Shown here: positions 7,352 to 16,526 of the stretch, in pieces
How positions within the stretch are numbered: the stretch's first letter is position 1
Layout: every line of letters begins with the position of its first letter
Notes under the pieces: generated by a model
Seen by the model: only the letters and a program-made list of their open reading frames with translations
Told to the model about the DNA's origin: nothing
Databases searched by the model: none
Made by a program: the position numbers and the translations under genes
Assembly: GCF_007746075.1 (NCBI RefSeq)
Contig: NZ_CP036339.1
Coordinates: 6,713,283-6,777,282, forward strand
DNA: 64,000 bases
Source: Lacipirellula limnantheis
Lineage (GTDB): Bacteria > Planctomycetota > Planctomycetia > Pirellulales > Lacipirellulaceae
Direction of reading: 5' to 3'

Positions 7352-8938
7352 TCAGCGCGACGGGACGCGCACTCGCTGAACGAGTCGGCCTAACGCGGCA
7401 AGCGTTGCCAAGGCCAGCGTCGCCGTCGCAGGCTCAGGAACCGCACGCGCGGCCATGGCCTCGCTGAGATTCGCGCTCGCGTCGCGCTGCCAGAGTAGAA
7501 AATCGTGTCCATCGCTGTCGCCGTCGTCATCCGCATCGGCAGCGGCTCCCGTTCCGAACGCTGAGCGCCATGAGCTCAAATCAGCGGCGTCGACGGCGCC
7601 GTCGACGTTGAAATCAGCCGCCGAACCGGTCGCCGCGGCGACCTCGAACGCGCCGATATCGACGGCGCCGTTCGGCCGGGACGTGCCATTGATATCGACT
7701 GGGGGAGCGCTCGCGCCGGTTCCCCGGTTGATAGCCGGTGAACCGCTGCGCAGGCGATAGTCGCCGCCGCTCCAGTTCTCGAATAGCTCCGCCGGCGTGG
7801 CACTGAGCGAATGGGCGTCCTGCCCAGTCGCCGTCTGCCATTGGGCAAGGGTCAGAATCGAGTCGCCGCCGTTGGTGGTAAAACGTGAGATGACCGCGTT
7901 GTAGTCGCTGACCATGCCCGTCAGACTATCGGGCGAAACATCGATCGCGCCGCGAAAGGAATTCTGCGTCACGAGGACGTTGTTCAGGACGGTGTTGTTG
8001 GTCGACTCGTTCTGAATATTCAGCGCCCAGCGCCCATTCGAGGCTTGATGAATCGTGTTGTTGACGACGACGTTGCCGCTCGAACCCGCGGCCCCATCCT
8101 GCGCGAACAATGAAATGCCGCTGGCATGATTGTCGTAGAGCAAATTGTTTTCGATGCGCGAATTCTGCACCCCGTCCATGTTGATGCCGCTCCCCCCGCC
8201 GAAGCCGCCGCCATTAATGTTGGCGGCATTGCCGTAGACGCGGTTGCCGCTTACGAGGGCGCCGGTGATGAGCCCGTCGCCGCCTTGGCTCGCGTCTCCG
8301 TTCATGTGGATGCCGGCGCCATGATTGCCCCAGGTCACGTTGTGGCGAATGACCGGCCGATCGCCGCTGTTGGAAACGTAGATGCCATGCTCCCGCACCG
8401 AGCCGCTGGTCTCGTTATTCTCAATCAACAGATCGTTGACGTGCCCGGTAAAGATTCCCCAGCGGCCATTGTCGTAGGCGTGAACGTTGCGGATCGTCAC
8501 GAACTCCGCCATGTCGTCGTCCAACCCAACGCTCCGAATACCCGCCCGCGGCATCCCGGTAACGCTGAAGCCGTCGATAATAATGTGTGACGCGAGTTCG
8601 AGATTGATGCCGTCCTGGTTCCCAGCGCCGTTGGTCGGCGTATTGATCAGTACGCCGGGCTCCGCGAAGAATTCAATAGGGTCGGCCGTCGTGCCGCTAG
8701 TATCGAGATAAAACCCCTGGTAGGCGCCCGCCTTGACGATGACGCGGTCGCCCGGCCCCACGACGTCGGCCGCATGCTGCAGCGTTGCCCAGGGCGCCGC
8801 GCTCGTTCCGGCCGCCCCATTGTTGCCGCCCGGAGCAACCACGTACTCCGCCCCGCCGGCGCGCCGAATCTGTGCCGCCGCCGCGAGCGCCGCCAGAACG
8901 CCGTACCAACAGACCTCCAGCCATCGACCCCGTCGCAT
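7352..8938 (-). CDS. Right-handed beta-helix protein with dockerin-like cassette and PEP-CTERM tail
   Basis: 528 residues. Signal segment at about 7-28. YVVAPGGNNGAAGTSAAPW with WATLQHAADVVGPGDRVIVKAG is the usual opening of DUF1565/pectate-lyase-like parallel beta helices. From about residue 110 to 350, repeated rungs with N-, G- and V-rich short strands (IENN, VVNNTI, VLNNVLV) continue the solenoid. DFNVDGAVDAADLSSW and DADDDGDSDGHDFLLW (about 440-486) are paired calcium-loop motifs of dockerin type. VPEP at residue 500 starts the PEP-CTERM helix and basic end. Likely a polysaccharide-active or surface-binding exported protein, but no catalytic residues can be named by eye. Confidence 0.85.
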   Translation of the reverse strand: MRRGRWLEVCWYGVLAALAAAAQIRRAGGAEYVVAPGGNNGAAGTSAAPWATLQHAADVVGPGDRVIVKAGAYQGFYLDTSGTTADPIEFFAEPGVLINTPTNGAGNQDGINLELASHIIIDGFSVTGMPRAGIRSVGLDDDMAEFVTIRNVHAYDNGRWGIFTGHVNDLLIENNETSGSVREHGIYVSNSGDRPVIRHNVTWGNHGAGIHMNGDASQGGDGLITGALVSGNRVYGNAANINGGGFGGGSGINMDGVQNSRIENNLLYDNHASGISLFAQDGAAGSSGNVVVNNTIHQASNGRWALNIQNESTNNTVLNNVLVTQNSFRGAIDVSPDSLTGMVSDYNAVISRFTTNGGDSILTLAQWQTATGQDAHSLSATPAELFENWSGGDYRLRSGSPAINRGTGASAPPVDINGTSRPNGAVDIGAFEVAAATGSAADFNVDGAVDAADLSSWRSAFGTGAAADADDDGDSDGHDFLLWQRDASANLSEAMAARAVPEPATATLALATLAALGRLVQRVRVPSR

Positions 8939-9202
8939 GACGCGTCTCCTTCCGTCCCTTAGCAGCCGCGGGTGTCCATCGCGACCGTGGCCCCTGAGCC
9001 TCGATTATACGCCGCGCTGCGAAGGAGGCGACGATTTCGCTGTGCTGGCGCCGCACGCGGGACTGCGCAGCAAGCGGCGCCCGCATTCTAGAACGCAGCA
9101 GAGCTAAGTTGAATATTCGCCAAAGAGGAGTTGCAAATTCGTTAGCCGCGAGAAAGGGTAAATGAATAGAAGAGGGACGGTGAGTTGCTTGACTCCCTGA
9201 CA

Positions 9203-9664
9203 TCATTCCCTCGGATCGGCCTTAACGAAAATCTCTCGCGGAGGCTGGTCGTAGTATTTGAATAGGGCGGGACAAATCCAACCCTCCATTGGCGGATCGT
9301 CGAGGCGATAGTAGTTGCCGACACTGTCGCCGCGGACCCAAGTAAGCTTCTCTTCGAAATTGGGAAACGGCTGCGTCGAGAAGGTAAGGCGAAAGCCCTT
9401 ATCGGCGCCAGGAATGTCAGCCACGAGGTGATCGATCATCTCAGGCACCCCGCCGACGAATGGTTCGCGCACCAACCCGAATCGATCGTCGTCAAAGACC
9501 CAAGTACCTTCGTAGCGATAAGGGGCGATCACTAGAATCGAATTCTGCGGCGGATGCGAACGGCGGCCTGGCAGCACTCCCAAATACCAACCGGCCCCGA
9601 CGGCGACCAATCCAAGAATAGCGATCGCCGGAGCCACTCGTCGCAGACTAAACTTGGCGGCCAT
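9203..9664 (-). CDS. Membrane-anchored small protein, probably DUF6717-like
   Basis: 153 residues with an uncleaved signal or anchor at about 10-30 (VAPAIAILGLVAVGAGWYL). The exported part contains SILVIAPYRYEGTWVFDD, GLVREPFVGGVPEMID and GFRLTFSTQPFP, with a Trp-Val-Arg-Gly-Asp stretch. I recall a small bacterial family with these motifs (DUF6717), but I cannot confirm the accession. AGGAGT lies upstream of the ATG. No operon partner is obvious; the DUF2007 gene upstream on the same strand is 54 bp away and could be co-transcribed. Confidence 0.7.
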   Translation of the reverse strand: MAAKFSLRRVAPAIAILGLVAVGAGWYLGVLPGRRSHPPQNSILVIAPYRYEGTWVFDDDRFGLVREPFVGGVPEMIDHLVADIPGADKGFRLTFSTQPFPNFEEKLTWVRGDSVGNYYRLDDPPMEGWICPALFKYYDQPPREIFVKADPRE

Positions 9665-9718
9665 TTATTGCGACACTCCTAAAATGGAATGATTGCACAG
9701 GAAAACGATGGTTGCAAA

Positions 9719-10141
9719 TCATGAGGAGGAAATCTCGCCCGTGCCGCGCCAATCGTCGAAGCCAACGTCGTCGCCCACGTCAACGTACGCGCCGCAGTGC
9801 GGGCAGGTCTCCGTGCTGCCAAGCTGCGCCGCCGGAAAGCTGGCGCTCTTACCGCACTCTTCGCAGACCACGCTGATATCGGGCGCTGCCGCAGCTGTCT
9901 CGCGCTGCTCGGCCATTCGGGATTCGAACTCGTCCACCACCGAGCGCGCCCGCGACGCATCGGCGCGATCAACCCACACCTGCGGCTTGTGGATTTCGGG
10001 AAGCAGACCGAACATCCATGCGCCGACCGGCGTTGCATCGTCCACCGCGTGGGCCTCGATGCCCGACGCTTGCAGGGCCTCGCGGAGCAACATCGCCTCG
10101 ACGTTGTTCGCGGCGTTGTAGATGGCCACAGGATCGCGCAT
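9719..10141 (-). CDS. DUF2007-like protein with C-terminal zinc ribbon
   Basis: 140 residues. The N-terminal 75 residues (AIYNAANNVEAMLLREALQASGIEAHAV then KPQVWVDRADASRARSVVDEF) match the short ferredoxin-like DUF2007 fold, annotated as a putative signal-transducing domain. Residues 93-116 hold CEEC and CPHC, a zinc ribbon. An AAGGGA ribosome binding site precedes the ATG. No membrane segments. The fusion suggests a cytoplasmic binding or sensing role, with ligand unknown. Confidence 0.8.
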   Translation of the reverse strand: MRDPVAIYNAANNVEAMLLREALQASGIEAHAVDDATPVGAWMFGLLPEIHKPQVWVDRADASRARSVVDEFESRMAEQRETAAAAPDISVVCEECGKSASFPAAQLGSTETCPHCGAYVDVGDDVGFDDWRGTGEISSS

Positions 10142-10188
10142 CTCTGTTTCCCTTTCCGAATCGAGGCCATCCCAGCGCTAACCGCTGC

Positions 10189-10794
10189 TCAGGAGCGCCG
10201 CCAGACGACGCCCCGCCGTTCGTACTCCATTTGTCGCTCCACCGCCAACGCGATCGCGGGGCCAGCGAAACGCTCCACGAGCCAGAGCGCTAGCTCGAGT
10301 CCCGAGGTCACCCCACCCGCGGTAACGACGTCGCCGTCGTCGACGACCCGCGCGTGAACGACCTCAACGCCAGCCTGCTCGAGGTCGCCGATCGCGCCGT
10401 GATGCGTGATCGCGGCGCGACCCCGCAAGATTCCCGCGGCCGCCAGCAGCATTGCTCCGGTGCAGACGGCCGCGATCGTGACCCCGCTTCGATGCAGCTC
10501 CGCGAGCAGCGCTGGAATCTCGCCCCGCTCAACTTCGGCTCGCGCGCCGGCAGCCGCTCCGTCAACCCAGCCGCCGCCAGGCACAACGATCACATCGGGA
10601 CGCGGCCCGCTGCCGAGCTTTGCATCACCGTGCAAACGCAAGCCGTGCGCCGCGACGATCTCGCCTGTGGTCGGCGCGGCGACGAGTCGAACCGCGAACT
10701 TCGCTCCCCGCGACGCGGCGTTCTGCAGCACCTCAAAAGGAGCGATCGCATCGAGCTCGTCGAAACCAGGATAAAGGAGAACGTCGATCCGCAT
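10189..10794 (-). CDS. DJ-1/PfpI family protein (isonitrile hydratase-like)
   Basis: 201 residues. MRIDVLLYPGFDELDAIAPFEVL is the standard opening of the DJ-1/PfpI group related to isonitrile hydratases and to the N-terminal domains of AraC-type regulators. The DVIVVPGGGW strand-loop and the nucleophile elbow AAVCTGAMLLA (C111) follow, then THHGAIGDLEQAG and AGGVTSGLELALWLVE, which close the domain. No DNA-binding domain is attached, so it is the stand-alone enzyme-like form. It is distinct from the PfpI-type protein at 6739; the two share only the fold. Confidence 0.88.
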   Translation of the reverse strand: MRIDVLLYPGFDELDAIAPFEVLQNAASRGAKFAVRLVAAPTTGEIVAAHGLRLHGDAKLGSGPRPDVIVVPGGGWVDGAAAGARAEVERGEIPALLAELHRSGVTIAAVCTGAMLLAAAGILRGRAAITHHGAIGDLEQAGVEVVHARVVDDGDVVTAGGVTSGLELALWLVERFAGPAIALAVERQMEYERRGVVWRRS

Positions 10795-10886
10795 GTTGGC
10801 GTGCCCAGGTCCGTCGCGAGCAGAGATTCTTGACTTGCCGGTGTCCTATCATATCCGCAGCGGTTTCAACAATACCGCCGCGCATG

Positions 10887-10936
10887 AAAAAGGGCCGCAA
10901 CCCCGCAGCGAACCCGTCGCTGATGAGTTACGGCCC
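10887..10936 (-). terminator. Two-stem intrinsic terminator for the thioredoxin-like gene
   Basis: On the minus strand a 10-bp outer stem (GGGCCGTAAC / GTTGCGGCCC, one G-T wobble) encloses a perfect 6-bp inner hairpin (CAGCGA / TCGCTG) and is followed by five T residues. It lies 65 bp downstream of the stop of the gene at 11001-12017. Confidence 0.85.
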
Positions 10937-11000
10937 AAGATTTCCACGCGAGAGCGAGCATCACGGTTTCCGCCCGCCCTGCACGGCGAGCCGTCCTCGC

Positions 11001-12017
11001 TCAGTCCGCAAAGATGCCGGTGCCATACCAGATGCCGTTGCGGCCGCGCCGGATGTCGTACCCGAACGCCCGGTGCCGACCTGCCACGCCGCGCCAGTGC
11101 CCCGATGAACCGCGCCAGCTCTGCACGCAATCGATGCAGGAATCAATCATGTTCTGCCCTGGCCAGCTTTCGGCAACCACTTCCGAGACGGGGCCGCCGG
11201 TGGCGCCGCTTAGTTGATTAAAGCGCGAACCAAAGTTCTGGTGGCCTTGCTGACCGATGCTCGCCTGATAACTGGAGTGGTTCGCCGCGCCGCTCGCTAG
11301 CGTTGGGTGATGCGCGCCGTAGGTGCTCTGCGGCGCCTCCGGATGCGTGCGCACGGCCCAAATCATCGTCCGCTGCGTCAGCGTTCCCGGCGGCAAATCA
11401 AGCACGACGTTCAGGTGATTGTTCTGCCAATGGTAATACTTGCCGCTCGAATAGGGGAGCACGTTCACGGCGTGTCCGTAGTGATTCGTCCCCTCGTTCT
11501 TCAAATCGAGCAGCACGAAGCCGGCGCCCCCCTGCAATTGCGAGAACGCGGCAAATGAGACCAGCCGCTGCGCCTTGCCGTCGACCATAATCTCCGCATC
11601 GATCGGCAGCCGCAGCCGCACGACGTTCTGCAGCTTCTTCTGCACGTTGGCGTTGGTCGCCATGTACTTGTCGACGCTGGCCTGAACGTTGTTGGTCGAC
11701 GAGCTCGTCAGATTTATTAACAACATCCGCTTGGCGAGTTTGGCGGCTTGATACGCCTTGTTGTAGTCGGTGCGCCATTCCAAACCGCCGACGTCGACGG
11801 TCGATTTTTTCTTCTCTTCGACGGGCTTCTTCTCCTGGCTTTCGACTTCGTCCGCCGGTTTGGCCTCGTCGGCTGGCTGGCTCTCAGCGGTCGCCGCTGC
11901 GGCGGACTGACTTTCCGTCGACTCCGCGCAGACGACGTCGACCAGCGAGGACGACGCCAGCGCCGCGAGAATGGCCGAGGCGCACAGCGGCTTCATCAAT
12001 GAGGAAGCGAACAACAT
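11001..12017 (-). CDS. Secreted thioredoxin-fold protein lacking the CxxC motif, with a CAP-like C-terminus
   Basis: 338 residues with GGAG seven bases before the ATG. Signal peptide at about 1-31, then an acidic/lysine-rich linker (32-75). From residue 78, WRTDYNKAYQAAKLAKRMLLINLT looks like the start of a thioredoxin-like domain, but the active-site position reads SSSTNN (105-110) where CxxC would be, so it is probably not redox-active. The last 60 residues (AESWPGQNM, CIDCVQSWRGSSGHWRGV, FGYDIRRGRNGIWYGTGIF) resemble the end of CAP/SCP-like domains (W-SSGHW then G-YGTGIF), an inference by eye. Only this C-terminal end is CAP-like, so the assignment is partial. Function unknown; it appears to be monocistronic. 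Confidence 0.75.
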   Translation of the reverse strand: MLFASSLMKPLCASAILAALASSSLVDVVCAESTESQSAAAATAESQPADEAKPADEVESQEKKPVEEKKKSTVDVGGLEWRTDYNKAYQAAKLAKRMLLINLTSSSTNNVQASVDKYMATNANVQKKLQNVVRLRLPIDAEIMVDGKAQRLVSFAAFSQLQGGAGFVLLDLKNEGTNHYGHAVNVLPYSSGKYYHWQNNHLNVVLDLPPGTLTQRTMIWAVRTHPEAPQSTYGAHHPTLASGAANHSSYQASIGQQGHQNFGSRFNQLSGATGGPVSEVVAESWPGQNMIDSCIDCVQSWRGSSGHWRGVAGRHRAFGYDIRRGRNGIWYGTGIFAD

Positions 12018-12252
12018 ACTCTTCTCCTAACGCAACTCCGCCAGCCGGGGTTCCATTTCCGACTGATGGCTCCACAAGACGCCGAAAGACGATTCCTTCG
12101 CGCGGCACGAAGGTTCGAGTCTAGGGGGAACGCCGCCGCGCCACAACACGCCGAAGCGGCGATTTGCGGCTTTTCGCTGCGCTCAGGCGAGACGCTCGCG
12201 GCCCATCGCGCATTTACAGCGGGGAGCCGTTCATGGACGCGGTCGCCGGCCC

Positions 12253-13335
12253 TCAGGCAGGGGGTTGGCGCAGGCGGCCGATTGCGGTAGCACACGCGCC
12301 GCCAAATAAGATCAGCACAGCCGTTGTCGGCTCGGGAATCGCCGTCACGGCGCCGACGCTCACGACTCCGCTGCCGAACTGACGCTGCCAGGCAAGAAAG
12401 TCGGCGCCGTCGCTGTCGCCGTCCCCATCGGCGTCGCCCGTGGCCGTCATGCCGACGGCGCTCTTCCACGCGGACAGATCGAGCGCATTCACCTTGCCGT
12501 CGTTATTGAAGTCGGCCGCAAACCCGCCGCCCCCCAGCGTCAGTTTCAGATCATATGCACCCCGGGCCAGGTGATCGCCCGCAAACGTCGTATCATTTGT
12601 GCCGGTGACGGCGAACGTCAACTGACCATTGGCCGGCACGACGCCGCTGATCAGCGCGTTGAGCGCCCCGCTGCCGCCATTGTCATCGCTCTCCAGCAGC
12701 AACCCGCTAGAGCTAAACCACCCCAGCAGCGAGTCGACCCCCGACGATGACGGATCGAGCGTCTCCGCGGTAAATGCCGCTCCCGCCGACAGTCCTGTGA
12801 AGGTGTAAAAGTCGACGTCGGCGAAGCCCTCAAATTCTACCAAGTTGTCGATGTACACGTCGTAGCTGCCGCCAATCCAATTGGCGTCCGAGAACGTGAA
12901 CTCATCCACGACGCCTGCCTGCATCGTTTGCGTCACGGTAAACTCGTCGATCGGATCGCCGAACAAATCATACGGCTGAACGAACACCTCGTACGTCCCC
13001 GCCTCGCCATGGCTGCCGTCAAACCCCGTGTCGATCGTCCCGGTGACGGCAAAGCGAATGGTCCCGCTGTTCGTCGGCACATCGGCCAGACCCGAAGCGA
13101 AGCCATTGCCTACTGGGCTGCCATCGTCGTCGACGAACTCGATGTCGCCGAACATGTCTCGACTGCCGAGCAAGGTGTCAGGCGGTTGCCGTAAGTCGTC
13201 CGAGACGGTCAAGACGCCGGGCTCAAGGATCGTCGCCGACGCAAAATTCTCATTCGGCTCCGTCGCTTGAACCGGGCCCAGTCCGCACAACCCGACAGCG
13301 GCCAGGCACGCCATCGCCATCCATTCGGAACGCAT
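12253..13335 (-). CDS. Exported PEP-CTERM protein with dockerin-like cassette
   Basis: 360 residues. Signal peptide at about 1-24 (AMACLAAVGLCGLGPVQA). TEPNENFASATILEPGVLTV is the usual start of bacterial pre-peptidase C-terminal-like beta sandwiches, and a second such unit appears later (DVDFYTFTGLSAGAAFTAETLDP, LLLESDDNGG, FAVTGTNDTTFAG). Residues 273-332 hold DFNNDGKVNALDLSAW and DADGDGDSDGADFLAW, the calcium-loop cassette shared with the proteins at 7352 and 13482. IPEP at 333 starts the PEP-CTERM tail. No catalytic domain is visible. It may be a matrix or adhesive component. Confidence 0.85.
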   Translation of the reverse strand: MRSEWMAMACLAAVGLCGLGPVQATEPNENFASATILEPGVLTVSDDLRQPPDTLLGSRDMFGDIEFVDDDGSPVGNGFASGLADVPTNSGTIRFAVTGTIDTGFDGSHGEAGTYEVFVQPYDLFGDPIDEFTVTQTMQAGVVDEFTFSDANWIGGSYDVYIDNLVEFEGFADVDFYTFTGLSAGAAFTAETLDPSSSGVDSLLGWFSSSGLLLESDDNGGSGALNALISGVVPANGQLTFAVTGTNDTTFAGDHLARGAYDLKLTLGGGGFAADFNNDGKVNALDLSAWKSAVGMTATGDADGDGDSDGADFLAWQRQFGSGVVSVGAVTAIPEPTTAVLILFGGACATAIGRLRQPPA

Positions 13336-13481
13336 TCTCGATCCCTTATCCCTTCCTCGCAGCCGTCGAACGCCGCTCCCGAACCGATGACCGGGATGTT
13401 GCCCAGTATACCCGAAGTCTCCGGCGACGCTTCGATGGAAACGGGTTCCCGCAATCTTAATTCAGGGGGAAATGCGCTTGG

Positions 13482-16400
13482 TTAGACCCGGCGACGACGC
13501 ATGCGCGGCGACGCCATCACGAGCAGGGCTGCCAAGCCTAGCGACGTCGTGGCTGGTTCCGGCACGGCCGCTACTGCTGCGACGGCCCCGCCGCCGCCCC
13601 CCGCCTGTCGTTGCCAGGACAGGAAGTCAGCCCCTGTCACGGCGCCATCGCCGTCGGCGTCGCCCTGATTTCGGTTCGCATTGGCGGCAATCGCAAAGTT
13701 GCTGCGCCATACGCTTAAATCGCCCGAATCGACAAAGCCATCGCTGTTAAAGTCCGACGGCAGCGTCAGGCCGATCGAAATCACCGAGAGTCGCACCGAG
13801 TTCGTCAGGTAGCTGATGTTCCAACCCAGGCCGCCGGTGAGCGAGGGCAGAATCAGCGAACTGAACGTCGAGCTCAGCGGCTTCGTTCCCGTCAATATGG
13901 TGAAGGCGTCGCCGAAGTCCGGGGTAAAGTCATTCACAAGCGAAACCTCCAACTCGCCACCAAGTACGCCCGCTCCAATGATGTGGAGTTGGTCGTAATC
14001 AATCAGCGGCGTGTCGCCGCCGATCTCGATCTCCAAGGTTCCGGCCAGCGCCAAATTCCCCTCAATCGCCATGCCGCCCGACGACGCGCCGGGAGCGATG
14101 TGCCCGGGGAAGTTAAACGTTCCTTGCACCAGTCCATTGCCCGTGAGGCGTGCCGTGGGAGCAAACGTGTGAGCGCCCGTCACAACCAGCGTCGCTCCCG
14201 CCGCGACGTCGAAAGCGTTGGCGAGCTGGTTAGGTCCCATCAGCGTCAGCTTCCCCGCGGCCACCTCCGTCTCGCCGCTCAGCACGACGTCGCCGCCGAT
14301 CGTGGCGGCGCCGGCCCCGGTTTTCACCAGCCCGGCGCCAGTCTTCACGCCGCCCGGCAAATTCAGCTGGCCGCCGTCGAGCGCTGCTAGTTGCAGCGGC
14401 GCCACGGCCGACGACGCATCCAACCCAGCGTTGATCGACAATGCCGCCGCCGAATCTACCTGAATCCGCGTCGACGCGGCATCAATGCTCACCGGCCCGG
14501 TCAGCGTCACTTGCTGATTCGCGGCGACCTGCAGTGCCCCTGCCCCGCCGCCGTCGCCGGCGAGCGCCACCGGTTCGCCGGTCGTCACATTGCCGGCAAA
14601 CCTCACGCTGCCCCCGCTCTCGACGGTCGTCGCGCCAAAATTTGAGCCGAAGGCCGCGGCGTTCACAATCGTCGCGCTCGCTCCGCTGCGCACCGTCAGG
14701 GGTCCGTCAAATCCCAGATTGTCGGACAAGACCGAGTCCTCGCTTTCGAGAATCACGGCGCCGGCTCCAGTAACGTGATTAATCTCCTCCGCATCGAGTA
14801 CGCGCATGGTCCCGGCGTTCGCGATGCCGGGATGAACGTCGGCCAGCGTGTTCGAGGTCGTCGCGGCCGAGCCGACTTGCAGTTCGGCTCCTTCGCGAAT
14901 CGTGATCGGGCTGTCCATTGTCGCGGCATCGACCGAATCGAGAATCAGCTTCGCGCCGGTCTTCACCTCGATCGGGCTCTCCATTTCATTCGCGTTGCCG
15001 GTGATTTTGAGCGTCCCGGAGTTGACCGTCGTCGGACCATCGTACGAATTGTTCGTGTTGGCCAGTTCCACCACGCCGCCGCCGTCAACCGTCAGGCCGC
15101 CTGTCTGGATGCCGCCGGGGCCAGCGAACTTGTAGGCTCCGGCAGTCGTCACCTTCGTGCTGAAGGGCGACACGTTCTGCGCAAGCGACACCTCTTTGCT
15201 AGTCGCCGTGTCGTCGAACTCCACCGCCACGTCGGTGAAGAACTTGGCGGCGGCGCCGTTGTTCGTAAAGTTCGACGTCACGCCCACATCCCACGCACTG
15301 CTAACGTTACCTTTCCAAAGAAGCGTCCCGGCCGCCACCGGCGAGGCGGTCACCGTAAGCCCGTAGAGTTGAATGTCGTTCAGCGTGCCGCGTACCCGGG
15401 CGTAATACGTACCGGGATCAATCTGGTAACTCAGCGTTTCGCCCAGGCCGACGCCATTGGCGTTGGTCGAATTCAGCACGCTGACGCCGTTGACGCCGAT
15501 CAGCGCGAGCGACAAATTGTTCAGCGTCAACGTGTTCAGCGGTCCCTCTTCTCCTCCTTGAGGCCCAACCTTGTAGGTCTTTCCCACCGGGTCGACGTTT
15601 AGCGTAATATCCGAGCGCTGGGTGATCGTAAAGCTGAAAAAGTCCGTGTCCGAATCGTCGTCGATGCTCAAGAAATCGACTTCGTCGCCAGCGACGACGG
15701 TGCTTCCCCCCAGGCCGCCGATCTTGCGCGGGACGTTCGTCAGCGTTCCCAGCTGAGTCGCCGTGGCCGCCGAATTATTCCCTCCCCCCTTCTCGTAAAT
15801 GTCGCCGTAGTTTCGCTGCAGCGACAAAATGTCGTCGAGCTGCGGGCCATCGAAGGTCTTGTTAAGGAAGGGCTCGATGAGGAACGCGCCGTCGGAGGAT
15901 TCCACGTGCCGAATTCCGAGCCCGTGCATCGTCTCGTGCATCACTATGTTGCGGAACACCCGATAGTTGTTGTCGGGGTCGCTGAAAAACACTCCCTGGT
16001 TGGGGTTGATCACCATATCCCCGCCGTAGCGCGGGTAGTAGTTGAAGGCCAGCACGCTCGACTGCGGATCGAACACGCTCGACCCCACGCGGATATCGCC
16101 GCGGACGCCGAGCGCCCCCTGGACGCTGTTGCCCCGGTCATGACGTACGCCGTCGTCATGCGGTTCGTACGTGAACGTCAGACCCGAAAGCGCACCCAAT
16201 CGCTGGTACGACTGCTCGAAGTAGGTGAACCAGGGACGCTGCGTGTAGTCGTCGCCGCCAGGGCCCGCGCCAATGAGATCATCCAGAAATCCAACTAACC
16301 CGCTCGGCGCATAGCCATCGAACTCGTCCGGAACCTGCGTTCCATCGGGAACGATGCTCCAGGTGAGCGAAATCGCCGTTCCTTGCGCGCCGGTCGGACC

Positions 16401-16526
16401 GTCCGTCGCGGTCCACGTCCAGCGAGCATCCGTGGCGTAAGCGTTCGCAGTCTCAGCGAACTCAACCATCAAGAGGCCAGCACACGCGCCGGCAGACAAA
16501 AGCGACAAGAAGCGTCGGATAGGCAT
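13482..16526 (-). CDS. Large exported metzincin-type metalloprotease with PEP-CTERM tail
   Basis: 1014 residues. Signal peptide at about 1-29. The zinc site HETMHGLGIRH at residues 197-207 has the full HExxHxxGxxH metzincin pattern (matrixin-like), preceded by IVM and followed by a strand, so it is likely catalytic. Residues about 255-400 are pre-peptidase-type beta sandwich (DFFSFTITQ and YYARVRG). From about 430 the sequence becomes autotransporter-like (GGLTVDGGGVVELANTN, TTVNSGTLKITG, LVKTGAGAATIGG), a beta-solenoid repeat. Residues 923-987 form the dockerin-like calcium cassette, and VPEP at 988 starts the PEP-CTERM end. It should be exported, act on proteins at the surface or outside, and be processed by an exosortase. 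The gene stands alone. Confidence 0.9.
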   Translation of the reverse strand: MPIRRFLSLLSAGACAGLLMVEFAETANAYATDARWTWTATDGPTGAQGTAISLTWSIVPDGTQVPDEFDGYAPSGLVGFLDDLIGAGPGGDDYTQRPWFTYFEQSYQRLGALSGLTFTYEPHDDGVRHDRGNSVQGALGVRGDIRVGSSVFDPQSSVLAFNYYPRYGGDMVINPNQGVFFSDPDNNYRVFRNIVMHETMHGLGIRHVESSDGAFLIEPFLNKTFDGPQLDDILSLQRNYGDIYEKGGGNNSAATATQLGTLTNVPRKIGGLGGSTVVAGDEVDFLSIDDDSDTDFFSFTITQRSDITLNVDPVGKTYKVGPQGGEEGPLNTLTLNNLSLALIGVNGVSVLNSTNANGVGLGETLSYQIDPGTYYARVRGTLNDIQLYGLTVTASPVAAGTLLWKGNVSSAWDVGVTSNFTNNGAAAKFFTDVAVEFDDTATSKEVSLAQNVSPFSTKVTTAGAYKFAGPGGIQTGGLTVDGGGVVELANTNNSYDGPTTVNSGTLKITGNANEMESPIEVKTGAKLILDSVDAATMDSPITIREGAELQVGSAATTSNTLADVHPGIANAGTMRVLDAEEINHVTGAGAVILESEDSVLSDNLGFDGPLTVRSGASATIVNAAAFGSNFGATTVESGGSVRFAGNVTTGEPVALAGDGGGAGALQVAANQQVTLTGPVSIDAASTRIQVDSAAALSINAGLDASSAVAPLQLAALDGGQLNLPGGVKTGAGLVKTGAGAATIGGDVVLSGETEVAAGKLTLMGPNQLANAFDVAAGATLVVTGAHTFAPTARLTGNGLVQGTFNFPGHIAPGASSGGMAIEGNLALAGTLEIEIGGDTPLIDYDQLHIIGAGVLGGELEVSLVNDFTPDFGDAFTILTGTKPLSSTFSSLILPSLTGGLGWNISYLTNSVRLSVISIGLTLPSDFNSDGFVDSGDLSVWRSNFAIAANANRNQGDADGDGAVTGADFLSWQRQAGGGGGAVAAVAAVPEPATTSLGLAALLVMASPRMRRRRV

